Positions 1 through 8,476 of a DNA stretch of 64,000 nt are shown here, piece by piece. The position numbers were made by a program, and so were the translations under genes. Below the pieces are notes generated by a model. It saw only the letters and a program-made list of their open reading frames with translations, did not search any database and was not told the origin of the DNA. Each line of letters begins with the position of its first letter. The first letter of the stretch is position 1. This stretch comes from Acetobacterium sp. (GTDB lineage Bacteria > Bacillota > Clostridia > Eubacteriales > Eubacteriaceae), in the NCBI RefSeq assembly GCF_030652775.1, contig NZ_JAUSPS010000063.1, forward strand, positions 45,668 to 109,667. The letters run 5' to 3'.

Positions 1-972
1 AATACGGTCGATGGGGTGATCTTCAGCAAAGCCGATCTGACCATCAATGGCGAAGGGACCTTAAATATTACAACAAACAGTAACCACGGGATTGTGTCAA
101 AGGATGATCTGGTCATTACCGGAGGCATTTATAATATCACCTCAGCAGACGATGCCCTTAGCGGTAAAAACAGTGTCAAAATCAAAGACGGCACCCTTAC
201 CATCGATTCGTCAGCAGGCAAGGGGATTACCTCAAAGAACGCTGATGATACCACAAAAGGCTATGTTTACATTTGTGGCGGGACGATTACAGTTAAAAAC
301 AGCACCGAGGGGATTGAAGGAACGGCGGTCATCGTGGAAGGCGGAACCATTGACCTTATTTCATCGGATGACGGGTTTAAAGGTGCCAGTGCCAGTGCTG
401 CGGAAACAGACACCGGCGGAAAAGGCGGCGGCGGTGCCATGGAAAATGATCCAAACGTCTATGTTTCAATTTCCGGTGGCACCATCAGCGTCAATGCGGC
501 TGGTGACGGACTTGATAGCAATGGGAATCTCTATATCTCGGGCGGCACGGTGACTGTCAGTGGCCCCACCAACAGCGGCAATGGTGCCCTGGATTATAAT
601 GGCACTGCCGATGTCATTGGCGGAACCGTTCTGATTGCCGGCAGTACCGGAATGGCCCAGTCGTTTTCCGAAACCTCGACTCAGGCATCCTTGCTTTACA
701 ACCTCACATCAAGCTGTGCAGCCGGGACCGAAATAAAATTGACTGATGCCAGCGGCAAGACGGTCGTTTCCTACACCCCGGATAAAACCTATCAATCGGT
801 GGTGATCAGCACCCCGGATCTGGCCCAGAGCTCAACCTATACCCTGACCTGTGGCAGCCAAACGGTGGAAATTCCCCTGACGGGCGTGGTTACCAGTAAT
901 GGCCAGACCGGAATGGGTGGACCCGGCCAGGGCGGCCAGAATCCACCCCAGGGTGGTCAAAAACCGCAATAG
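1..972 (+). CDS. carbohydrate-binding (DUF4353-like) surface protein, 5' end missing
   Basis: The reading frame is open to the left edge of the window, so the N-terminus and any signal peptide lie outside; the internal GTG at 16 is not a likely start. The protein is built of short repeats of the form GGTI-(T/S)V and D-G-(L/I/F)-x-S/G, giving a beta-helix-like pattern typical of carbohydrate-binding DUF4353 proteins. A Gly/Gln/Pro-rich tail (about the last 25 residues) follows, which suggests a wall-spanning or disordered end. No catalytic residues are visible. It ends before a strong terminator. The family is known from sequence pattern; the surface location and ligand are inferred. Confidence 0.7.
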   Translation, partial: NTVDGVIFSKADLTINGEGTLNITTNSNHGIVSKDDLVITGGIYNITSADDALSGKNSVKIKDGTLTIDSSAGKGITSKNADDTTKGYVYICGGTITVKNSTEGIEGTAVIVEGGTIDLISSDDGFKGASASAAETDTGGKGGGGAMENDPNVYVSISGGTISVNAAGDGLDSNGNLYISGGTVTVSGPTNSGNGALDYNGTADVIGGTVLIAGSTGMAQSFSETSTQASLLYNLTSSCAAGTEIKLTDASGKTVVSYTPDKTYQSVVISTPDLAQSSTYTLTCGSQTVEIPLTGVVTSNGQTGMGGPGQGGQNPPQGGQKPQ

Positions 973-1005
973 CAGAACAGATTACCAAAGAATAGAGAAA
1001 TAAAG

Positions 1006-1048
1006 AAAAGGCATGCTCCTTCCAATAGAAGGACATGTCTTTTTTTTT
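1006..1048 (+). terminator. rho-independent terminator
   Basis: A hairpin with inner stem CCTTC/GAAGG and an outer arm with one bulge is followed by nine T. It closes transcription of the carbohydrate-binding protein before the regulator gene. Confidence 0.85.
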
Positions 1049-1174
1049 GAAGAAAGCAATTGAATCCTGCTAGTATAAATCAAACCAGATGCAATTTCAC
1101 CTGAATAATGGTATCATTTAACAAAGGATTATCAGAATAATCAAATCAAATGACATTCCCGACCAGGTCGGGGG

Positions 1175-1909
1175 ATGGGAGTACGTGTGAACTGGGATTG
1201 TTTAATTGTCGATGATGAAGTAGAACTGGCGAAAGCGACCTGTGAATATTTTGAAATGTTTGGCCTGAGCTGCGCCGTTGTGACCAATTCTGAGGATTGC
1301 GTTTTTTTTATGGAGAACAATCAGGTTAAACTGATTTTATTGGATATCAATCTGGGAAATGACAGCGGTTTTGAATTGTGTAAAGCACTCCGAAAAAATA
1401 CCGACGTGCCGATTCTTTTTATCAGCGCCCGGCAGAGTGATGATGATGTCCTGATTGCGCTGAATATCGGCGGCGATGATTATATTAAAAAGCCCTATTC
1501 TCTTAGCGTTCTGCTGGCTAAGGTGAAGGTCATCATCAAACGCTATGATGGGGCGGCGCAAAAAGCCGGGAGCAGTGATGTGGTCAGTGCGCAATTAGAA
1601 GCGCAGGACCGTTGCGGCAACCTGAAAATTGATAAGGATGCCATGAAGGTCTATCGCAATGAAAAAGACGTGGGTTTCAAAACCAAGGAATTCAGGCTGT
1701 TTTTATACCTTTATGAAAATAAAAACCGGGTGATTGCCAAAGATGAGTTGTTTGCCAAAATCTGGGGAGATGCGTTTTTCAGTGATGGCACTCTGAATGT
1801 CCATATCCGGAAAATTCGCAAGAAAATCGAAGAAAATCCCAACCAGCCAAGGCTGATTAAAACCATCTGGGGCACCGGATATATATTTGAGACCCAGGAA
1901 AATGAATAA
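1175..1909 (+). CDS. OmpR/PhoB-family response regulator
   Basis: DNA-binding response regulator of 244 residues. The N-terminal receiver carries the acidic pair D13-D14, the phospho-acceptor D57 in LLDINLG, and the KP pair of YIKKPYS near residue 107. A C-terminal winged helix (about 145-240) follows, ending in the usual TIWGTGYIF. A GTG at 1187 (protein starting VNWDCLIVDDE) is an equally good start because GGGAG lies just upstream. The histidine kinase gene follows after about 50 bases, then an ABC transporter, so this is probably a VanR/BceR-like sensor system controlling the transporter. The inducer is unknown. Confidence 0.92.
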   Translation: MGVRVNWDCLIVDDEVELAKATCEYFEMFGLSCAVVTNSEDCVFFMENNQVKLILLDINLGNDSGFELCKALRKNTDVPILFISARQSDDDVLIALNIGGDDYIKKPYSLSVLLAKVKVIIKRYDGAAQKAGSSDVVSAQLEAQDRCGNLKIDKDAMKVYRNEKDVGFKTKEFRLFLYLYENKNRVIAKDELFAKIWGDAFFSDGTLNVHIRKIRKKIEENPNQPRLIKTIWGTGYIFETQENE

Positions 1910-1958
1910 CCCTGCGCTCTTCTTGCCGATATAATAAATTACTTAGTTGAGGAAATGC

Positions 1959-3269
1959 ATGAAAATAAGAAATATGGTGATCCTGTTTACCGTTATCATG
2001 ATGGCCGGCTACCTGGCCGCAATCACCACCATCAATGCTAGCCAGATCAATCGGGTCGATGTTACCGAGATTAACCAGGTCGCTAAAACTATCGAACAAG
2101 ACTGGCAGGCTGGTGATACAAAAAAATCCGGTGCGAATCGGGGACTGCCCTACCAGATCGCCCTGGTCACGGATGAAAACTATCAGGCTCTTCTTTATGA
2201 CGGTATCAAGAATCGTCAGACGATCATCGATTTGACCGGAACCGCAGCGGATGGACAGGAAAAACTGTTGGGGAAGATCATTATTCTGACCGACGGCAGT
2301 GAAGAAGCAACCATGAAAAGAAATCTGACGGTCATGATTACCCTTACCTTTGGGTTGGTATTGATCATGGTTTACCTGCTTTTCGGGTTGGTACATACGT
2401 CGATTCTCCGGCCCTTTGGAGTGCTGAAAGAGTTTGCCCGAAAAATTGCCGATGGTGATCTGGAGTTCCGGCTACCGATGGACCGGGGCAATTACTTTGG
2501 CGCATTCACTGAAAGTTTTGATCTGATGAGGGAAGAGCTGAGAAAGGCCCGGCAGGGTGAATATCAGGCTAATATCAGCAAGAAAGAGCTGGTGGCGGAA
2601 CTGTCCCATGACATAAAAACCCCGGTGGCCACCATTAAAGCCATCTGTGAGTTACTTGAGATCAAGCTGGCAACTGTGCAAGCTGAGGATTTGCCAGGGT
2701 CAACCGCAGCAACAACGATCACTGAAAGTATCGCAAAAATCGCGGTGATCGATGCCAAAGCCGACATCATTGACGCGCTGATCAGCAATCTCTTCCACGC
2801 CACCCTGGAAGAACTGGAAATGCTGAAGGTCAATGTCAGCGAGCAACCCAGCACCGTGATCATCCAGATGTTCAAGGAAATGGATAATTTTGGGAAAATC
2901 CGCTTTAAAAATGACTTGGCGGAGTGTCTGGTCTTTTGTGATCCGCTGCGGCTGGGTCAGGTGATTGACAATATCATCAGCAATTCTTATAAATATGCCG
3001 ATACCGATATCGATATCTGGTTCGGTCTGGACAAAACTGACAAAAACCTAACCATAAAAATCAAAGATTATGGGGCGGGGGTGGATCCTGACGAATGTCC
3101 GCTGGTGTGTGAAAAGTTTTTTCGGGGTTCCGGGGAATCAATCCAAAACACCCCGGGCTCCGGGCTGGGCCTCTATCTGGCCAGGCAGTTTATGGTCGCC
3201 ATGGGCGGTAGCATCCGCTGTTATAATGAGGGTGGGTTCACAGTGGAACTGGGCATCAAGGTGGTGTGA
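1959..3269 (+). CDS. sensor histidine kinase
   Basis: Membrane histidine kinase of 436 residues. TM1 is at about 5-24, an extracellular loop of about 100 residues follows, then TM2 (about 126-146), a HAMP-like linker, the H-box AELSHDIKTP (His near 217), and a C-terminal ATPase with N-box, DYGAG G1 box and GSGLGLYLA G2 box. I chose ATG 1959 because GAGG lies 6 bases upstream; the frame also allows TTG at 1947, but that codon overlaps the ribosome site. It is the partner of the regulator just upstream. The ligand is unknown. Confidence 0.93.
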   Translation: MKIRNMVILFTVIMMAGYLAAITTINASQINRVDVTEINQVAKTIEQDWQAGDTKKSGANRGLPYQIALVTDENYQALLYDGIKNRQTIIDLTGTAADGQEKLLGKIIILTDGSEEATMKRNLTVMITLTFGLVLIMVYLLFGLVHTSILRPFGVLKEFARKIADGDLEFRLPMDRGNYFGAFTESFDLMREELRKARQGEYQANISKKELVAELSHDIKTPVATIKAICELLEIKLATVQAEDLPGSTAATTITESIAKIAVIDAKADIIDALISNLFHATLEELEMLKVNVSEQPSTVIIQMFKEMDNFGKIRFKNDLAECLVFCDPLRLGQVIDNIISNSYKYADTDIDIWFGLDKTDKNLTIKIKDYGAGVDPDECPLVCEKFFRGSGESIQNTPGSGLGLYLARQFMVAMGGSIRCYNEGGFTVELGIKVV

Positions 3270-3281
3270 TGGTCTTTCCAT

Positions 3282-3347
3282 TTAAGAAACAGATAAGAAT
3301 TTAATAAGAGTTGGCAAAAGACCGGTTAAGAACATATGAAATATAAT
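3282..3347 (+). promoter_or_regulatory. candidate response-regulator operator (phased TAAGAA boxes) with -10 element
   Basis: Four copies of TAAGA(A/G) start at 3283, 3294, 3305 and 3327, separated by 11, 11 and 22 bp, all on the same face of the helix. A TATAAT lies at 3342-3347 without a good -35. Phased direct repeats just upstream of a -10 are typical of OmpR-family activated promoters, so this is probably where the upstream regulator drives the ABC operon. The repeats are seen directly; the regulator assignment is inference. Confidence 0.55.
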
Positions 3348-3349
3348 TA

Positions 3350-3383
3350 GGCCATGGAAAGCAAAAGCCGACCATGGTCTTTT
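3350..3383 (+). terminator. hairpin with short T-run in the ABC operon leader
   Basis: GGCCATGG and CCATGGTC form an 8 bp stem with a 14 base loop, followed by TTTTA. It could be a weak terminator for the kinase gene or an attenuator in the leader of the transporter operon. Confidence 0.4.
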
Positions 3384-3426
3384 ATCATCGGGATAAAGAT
3401 CCGTTTAGTCAATCTAGGAGGAACGA

Positions 3427-4185
3427 ATGTCAAACACAATTCTAAAGGCAGAAATGCTCAGTAAAACCTATTCAAACGGCAGCATCATGCAGCACGTTTT
3501 AAAAAATCTCAACATCGAAATCAAAGCCGGGGACTTTACCGTCATCATGGGGAGCTCGGGTTCGGGAAAATCGACCCTGCTTTATGCCCTTTCCGGGATG
3601 GACAAGCCGACCCTGGGAACAATCGATTTTAAAGGCGAAGCGATTTCCAACTATTCCAATGATCAGCTGGCAGTCTTTCGCAGAAAGCATTGCGGCTTTG
3701 TGTTTCAGCAGATCTATCTCAATGATACCATGACCGTGCTCGATAATATTATGATCTCGGGGCTACTGGTTAGCCGCGATAAAAAGGCCATTGCCAACCG
3801 GGCCAAGGAACTACTGCAGCAGGTGGGGTTAAGTGATGCCAGCTATCATAAATATCCGTCCCAGCTTTCCGGCGGCGAAGCCCAGCGGGTGGCGATTGTC
3901 CGGGCGCTGATCAATGCACCGGAAATCGTCTTTGCGGATGAACCCACCGGGGCTCTCAATTCGACCAATGCCGTCAACGTGCTGGATGTGATGACCGAGG
4001 TCAATGCCTCCGGCCAGAGCATTATTATGGTGACTCATGATATCAAAACGGCCCGCCGGGCCAACCGCATCCTTTATCTGAAAGATGGGGTCATCATCGA
4101 CGAGCTGAATCTGGGCGCCTATCGCAAGGACGATCCGGACCGCCATAAAATCCTGCGGGAATTTCTGGAAAGTATGGGTTGGTAG
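3427..4185 (+). CDS. ABC transporter ATP-binding protein (MacB/LolD type)
   Basis: ATPase subunit of 252 residues. It has Walker A GSSGSGKST near residue 42, a Q-loop (FVFQQ), the signature LSGGEAQRVAI, Walker B IVFADEPTGAL, and the H-loop VTHD. The ribosome site TAGGAGG precedes the ATG. Only one base separates its stop from the permease start, so the two subunits are translationally coupled. This pairing is typical of peptide or antibiotic exporters and sensors of the MacB/BceAB class. The substrate cannot be read from the sequence. Confidence 0.93.
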   Translation: MSNTILKAEMLSKTYSNGSIMQHVLKNLNIEIKAGDFTVIMGSSGSGKSTLLYALSGMDKPTLGTIDFKGEAISNYSNDQLAVFRRKHCGFVFQQIYLNDTMTVLDNIMISGLLVSRDKKAIANRAKELLQQVGLSDASYHKYPSQLSGGEAQRVAIVRALINAPEIVFADEPTGALNSTNAVNVLDVMTEVNASGQSIIMVTHDIKTARRANRILYLKDGVIIDELNLGAYRKDDPDRHKILREFLESMGW

Positions 4186-4186
4186 C

Positions 4187-6556
4187 ATGAACATTCTGAT
4201 GATTGCGACCAACAATATCAAGAAGGCCAAGGTGGCCACGGCCACCCTGATCATCCTGATTGCGATTGCCACTATTTTTCTCTATGTGGGCATCAGCGTG
4301 CTGTCCAATATGGACACCTTTATTGATGAAAAAAATGCCGAAACCAATGGCGCTCACTTGATCTCAATTACCGATGGCACCTACGATCAGGAGATTCAAG
4401 AAATTTATCAGTCTATTGAAGCCTATTCCTACAGTGAACGGGAAGAGGGGATGATGTCGATGTCGTCCTCATTTCAGAATATAAATACTGGGGAAGAGGC
4501 CAACAGCATCCCGGCGGTTTTTCTAAATCTGGATACCGCCCGGGAGATATCCCAGGTAAAGATTATTGATCAGGCCCAAAATATGCCGAAAAATGGCGTC
4601 ATTGTCCCCTATGTATTAAAAGTAGCCAATGGCTATCAAACTGGGGATACCCTAAAACTGACCGTGGATGATGCCAGTACCGAGCTTGAGATCGCCGGCT
4701 TCTATGAAGATCTGATGTTTGCCAGTCCTTCCAATGTCAGCATGTATAAATTGTTTCTGGGCTATCAGCAGTTCCAGGAATTCCTGGCGCAGCCGGAGTA
4801 TGGCTCAAAATGCAGCTACATTGCGGTGATCACCGATGATATTAAGGGCACCGAAGCATTTGAATCCCAATATATTAAAGAAATAAAAACGATTATGCCG
4901 GAAGGCACGGGCAGCTATGCCTCCCTTAGTTATGGAACAATGAAAACGGGGGTGGCCATCTTTATCAATATCATTATGGCGGTGCTATTGTCCTTCTCGA
5001 TTATCATTCTGGCGATTGCCGCCATCGTCATCAAGTTTTCAACCACCACCCACATTGAAAACAATATTAAAAATATCGGTACCCTGGAAGCCATGGGTTA
5101 TACAACAAGACAGATCCTTGGTTCGATTCTGGTGGAATATCTGCTGATGACCGCAGTCGGATTTATGGTGGGACTGGGAGCCGCGCTGTTGATTTCACCG
5201 GTGATTACCAATGTAGTGTCATCGTCAATCGGGCTGCGTTGGGCCACCGGACTTTATCCCCAGGCGGTGCTGGCAAGTTTGGGCGTGATAACGATGGCAG
5301 TATTGGGAATTTCCTATTTCAGTGCCGCAAAAATCAAAAAAATCACCCCTTTAACAGCGCTGCGCAGCGGCATCGAAACCCATCATTTTGGGAAAAACCG
5401 CATCCCCCTGGATCAGACCAGGCTGAGCCTCAATACGGCCATGGGTTTTAAGTCGCTGATTTTCAATAAACGGCAGAATCTCATTGCCGGGTTGATCATC
5501 ATGCTGCTAAGTCTGGTAACCGTGTTTTCGCTGGCGTCCTACTATAATTTTTCAGTCGACAAAACCGCCATGATCAAATTAATTGGACTGGAAACCGCCG
5601 AGGTTCAAGTGACGGCATTGGCGGATGAAGCGAAGATATTCGAAGAAATTGCCGCGATGCCGGGAGTTGAAGATACCATAAGGCTCAATTCTTTTGATGG
5701 CATGATTAAATTTAAAGATAAGGAAAGCAGTGCCAATACCCGAGTAACCGCAGACTACAGCCGCCTGAAAGTTAACACCTGCGTGAAGGGCAGGATGCCG
5801 GTACATGATAATGAGATCGCCATCACCAGTATTGTGCTGGATAATCTGGGCGCCCAGATGGGGGATACGGTGTCGATCGACTATAACGGCACAACCCGGG
5901 AATTTCTGGTGGTGGGAGTCACCCAGCAGTTCAATATGCTGGGCCGAGGCGCTGCCATTACCACCGCCGGGATGAAAAAACTGGTACCGTCCTATCAGGA
6001 GCAAAATCTGATGATCTATCTGGCGGAGGGTCAGGATACCGAAAAGTTTGTCACTAAAATAAATAATCAATACGGGACTGATAAACTACAAACCAACAGC
6101 TATTTTGCGTCTATCGAAATGATGCTGGATTCCTTTGAAGCGTCGATAAAAATTGTCGTGACCGGCTGTCTGGGGATTATTGCCGTGATTATTGTGTTCG
6201 TCCTATTTCTGGTGATCCGGGTGCGGATCTTGCGTGAGCGAACCCGACTGGGGGTTTCCAAGGCCCTTGGTTTTACCGCCAATCAGCTGATCGGGCAGAT
6301 CTTAATCAGTGAGATGCCGGTCATTATTGGGGCTGCGGTGGTGGGGGCCATTGCTGGCTATTTTGCCACCAATCCGATGCTGGCGCTGATGCTGGCGGCC
6401 AATGGGATCCTGAATTGTGATTTTTATGTCGCGCCCAGTTTGGTCGTGTTCACCGCCATCGGAATCAGCCTGCTGGGACTGGTAACCGTGCTGATCGTTG
6501 CCGGCAAGATCAGAAAAATCAGCCCCTGCCAGATGTTTGAAGAAGGGGTGGACTAA
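4187..6556 (+). CDS. ABC transporter permease, FtsX/MacB type
   Basis: Permease of 789 residues with an N-terminal TM helix (about 15-38), a large extracytoplasmic domain (about 40-250), a first FtsX block with TM helices around 255-400, a further TM near 435, a second extracytoplasmic domain, and a C-terminal FtsX block with three TM segments (about 660-780). Two FtsX blocks in one chain suggest it works as a duplicated transporter half. Co-transcribed with the ATPase and downstream of the two-component genes; probably involved in export or resistance to a surface-active compound (inference). Confidence 0.9.
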   Translation: MNILMIATNNIKKAKVATATLIILIAIATIFLYVGISVLSNMDTFIDEKNAETNGAHLISITDGTYDQEIQEIYQSIEAYSYSEREEGMMSMSSSFQNINTGEEANSIPAVFLNLDTAREISQVKIIDQAQNMPKNGVIVPYVLKVANGYQTGDTLKLTVDDASTELEIAGFYEDLMFASPSNVSMYKLFLGYQQFQEFLAQPEYGSKCSYIAVITDDIKGTEAFESQYIKEIKTIMPEGTGSYASLSYGTMKTGVAIFINIIMAVLLSFSIIILAIAAIVIKFSTTTHIENNIKNIGTLEAMGYTTRQILGSILVEYLLMTAVGFMVGLGAALLISPVITNVVSSSIGLRWATGLYPQAVLASLGVITMAVLGISYFSAAKIKKITPLTALRSGIETHHFGKNRIPLDQTRLSLNTAMGFKSLIFNKRQNLIAGLIIMLLSLVTVFSLASYYNFSVDKTAMIKLIGLETAEVQVTALADEAKIFEEIAAMPGVEDTIRLNSFDGMIKFKDKESSANTRVTADYSRLKVNTCVKGRMPVHDNEIAITSIVLDNLGAQMGDTVSIDYNGTTREFLVVGVTQQFNMLGRGAAITTAGMKKLVPSYQEQNLMIYLAEGQDTEKFVTKINNQYGTDKLQTNSYFASIEMMLDSFEASIKIVVTGCLGIIAVIIVFVLFLVIRVRILRERTRLGVSKALGFTANQLIGQILISEMPVIIGAAVVGAIAGYFATNPMLALMLAANGILNCDFYVAPSLVVFTAIGISLLGLVTVLIVAGKIRKISPCQMFEEGVD

Positions 6557-6575
6557 AAAGCTAATAAAAAATGTA

Positions 6576-6634
6576 TTTACAAAGAAAGACCAATATGTTA
6601 TTATGACCACAAGTCACATGACTTGTGGTCATAA
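6576..6634 (+). promoter_or_regulatory. tetR promoter with overlapping 34 bp palindromic operator
   Basis: The -35 TTTACA (6576-6581) and -10 TATTAT (6599-6604) are 17 bp apart. From 6601 to 6634 there is a perfect inverted repeat with arms TTATGACCACAAGTCA and a two-base CA centre. The palindrome starts inside the -10 and covers the transcription start, the classic position for repression by a TetR dimer, here probably autoregulation of this gene and the amidohydrolase. Confidence 0.85.
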
Positions 6635-6654
6635 TTATTTGGAGGGATAAATAA

Positions 6655-7287
6655 ATGCCAAAGCGTACATTTTTTAACTTACCAGAGGAAAAGAAAGACA
6701 AGATCATCGCCGTCGCGATTGATGAATTTGCACAAAATCATTATGAAAAGGTAACAATAAATAAGATCGTCGAACGAGCAGAGATTCCGAAGGGCAGCTT
6801 TTACCAGTATTTTGAAAATAAAGATGACTTGTACATTTTTTTGTTTGGTCAAATTGGAAATTCAAAAAAAAATAACCTTGAGGGATCAAAAGAGAAAATT
6901 AACCAATTGGATTTTAAATCCTACCTTGTTTTATTACTTGAAGCAGGAAGTCGGTTTGAAACAAAGGATCTCAAAATTACAGAACTCAAGAATCGCTTTA
7001 TTAATGAATGCCCGCAAGAAATCAGAAAGAAAATACTGAGTAATGAATTTCCGAAGAGTTATGGATTGCTTGCGGACGTGATCCGATTGTATATAAAAAA
7101 AGGGGAGTTGCGAGAAAACCTCGATATCGAAATGGCAGCGTATGTCATTACCCATGCGGTGGCGAATATCGAGTTTTATCAAAATGATGATGGTTCAAGT
7201 ATCAAAGACTTAGGCGCACGGATATTGGCCGTTGTCATTGAAGGGATGCAGTCCGATTCAGGTGGAGAAAATAGGAAGGGAGCATAG
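6655..7287 (+). CDS. TetR/AcrR-family transcriptional regulator
   Basis: Regulator of 210 residues. The N-terminal helix-turn-helix (about 10-55) has the family pattern EFAQNHYEKVTINKIVERA then GSFYQYFENKDDLY. The C-terminal half is an alpha-helical ligand-binding domain with no recognised ligand. A GGAGGG ribosome site precedes the ATG. The palindrome just upstream is its likely operator. The amidohydrolase begins three bases after its stop, so the two form an operon and the effector may be the amidohydrolase substrate or a related compound. Confidence 0.93.
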   Translation: MPKRTFFNLPEEKKDKIIAVAIDEFAQNHYEKVTINKIVERAEIPKGSFYQYFENKDDLYIFLFGQIGNSKKNNLEGSKEKINQLDFKSYLVLLLEAGSRFETKDLKITELKNRFINECPQEIRKKILSNEFPKSYGLLADVIRLYIKKGELRENLDIEMAAYVITHAVANIEFYQNDDGSSIKDLGARILAVVIEGMQSDSGGENRKGA

Positions 7288-7290
7288 GCC

Positions 7291-8325
7291 ATGTTAACCA
7301 AGCAGGATTTAATTCAAGATGAAAAATACCTGAAATTAAATGAAGCCAGTGAGTTTGTCATTGATACAGGTGAGAACCTCGAAATTATCGATTTTCATAC
7401 GCACATGTGCAATGTCCTGCCGATTAGGCATGTCGATCCAAATTCAAAAGGAAATAAACTCACATTTCCGACACTTCCGGCTATTGAAAAGATTGATTTT
7501 TCAGTGCCTTACTGGACAAAAGAAGAACCAGGTATTAACCGGAAAGGCATGATGCCGGTCTTTCGCTATGCGCAAAATGCCTATGCGGTGCTACAGGACA
7601 TGAAAAAAGGCGGAACTTACGACAATTGTTTTAAGTCTCAAGCGGATAATAAGATCGGCATCAATGTCGTGCTGCCATTGAGTACAAAAAAATGCGACTG
7701 CTCACCAGAGGCATTAAGAATTGCCGCTGATCATCCGAGCCGCTTTATGGCATTTTGTTCGGTTCATCCTGATGATCCCGAGATGAAGGAAAAAATTGTA
7801 AAATACAAAGCCCTGGGTGCAAAAGGTTTTAAACTCAAAATATCGGACATTGAGCTTAAAAATGATTTTGTTTCATTAATGACGTTGTTTAGAACCTGTC
7901 ATGAAGCAGAATTGCCGGTTATCTTGCATACCGGGTCAATTCCAGTGGATCAAGAAAGGACATCTAAACTGCTATGGAAGTTTTTAAAATCAACCCGGGT
8001 CGAATTATTTGGTCAGCTGCTGGGGGAAATGCCAAAAGATTTTGTCTTCATCTTCGGTCATAGTGGTGTTTCAGAATATCAGCTGGTCGCCGAATATTTG
8101 AAAAAGTTTCCGGCAACTTATGCAGAATTGTCAAGTCAATCCCAGCACAGCATCAAATATTTAATCGACACGGTCGGTTATGAAAGACTGTTATTTGGCT
8201 CGGATTGGCCAGCTTTGCCCCAGGCAATCACGCTTTCGCGCATACTAATGGCAACTGCAGAAAATAAAGAAGCAAGAGATCATATCCTTAACAAAAATGC
8301 GAAAAGACTACTAAATCAAGCATAA
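7291..8325 (+). CDS. amidohydrolase family protein (Amidohydro_2 type)
   Basis: TIM-barrel metal hydrolase or decarboxylase of 344 residues. Metal-binding features are FHTHM (near residue 36), an HTG motif in the middle (PVILHTG), GHSG, and the late Asp in FGSDWP. These match the Amidohydro_2 family, which includes decarboxylases and lactone hydrolases; the substrate is not recognisable. It is co-transcribed with the TetR gene and closed by a strong terminator, giving a compact, probably inducible two-gene unit. Confidence 0.85.
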   Translation: MLTKQDLIQDEKYLKLNEASEFVIDTGENLEIIDFHTHMCNVLPIRHVDPNSKGNKLTFPTLPAIEKIDFSVPYWTKEEPGINRKGMMPVFRYAQNAYAVLQDMKKGGTYDNCFKSQADNKIGINVVLPLSTKKCDCSPEALRIAADHPSRFMAFCSVHPDDPEMKEKIVKYKALGAKGFKLKISDIELKNDFVSLMTLFRTCHEAELPVILHTGSIPVDQERTSKLLWKFLKSTRVELFGQLLGEMPKDFVFIFGHSGVSEYQLVAEYLKKFPATYAELSSQSQHSIKYLIDTVGYERLLFGSDWPALPQAITLSRILMATAENKEARDHILNKNAKRLLNQA

Positions 8326-8337
8326 GATAATTATTTA

Positions 8338-8374
8338 AAGCCATGATGCCATTTGCGGCATCATGGCTTTTTTT
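8338..8374 (+). terminator. rho-independent terminator
   Basis: The 12 bp stem AGCCATGATGCC/GGCATCATGGCT with a 6 base loop is followed by eight T, closing the tetR-amidohydrolase operon. Confidence 0.92.
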
Positions 8375-8476
8375 TCAAAAAGGGATTAATTTTTTCGAGC
8401 ACTCTGATATAATAAAAAATGATTGAACACATAATTGAAATAATGATTGAGCTAATGAAGGGATGGTGCGTAGAAG

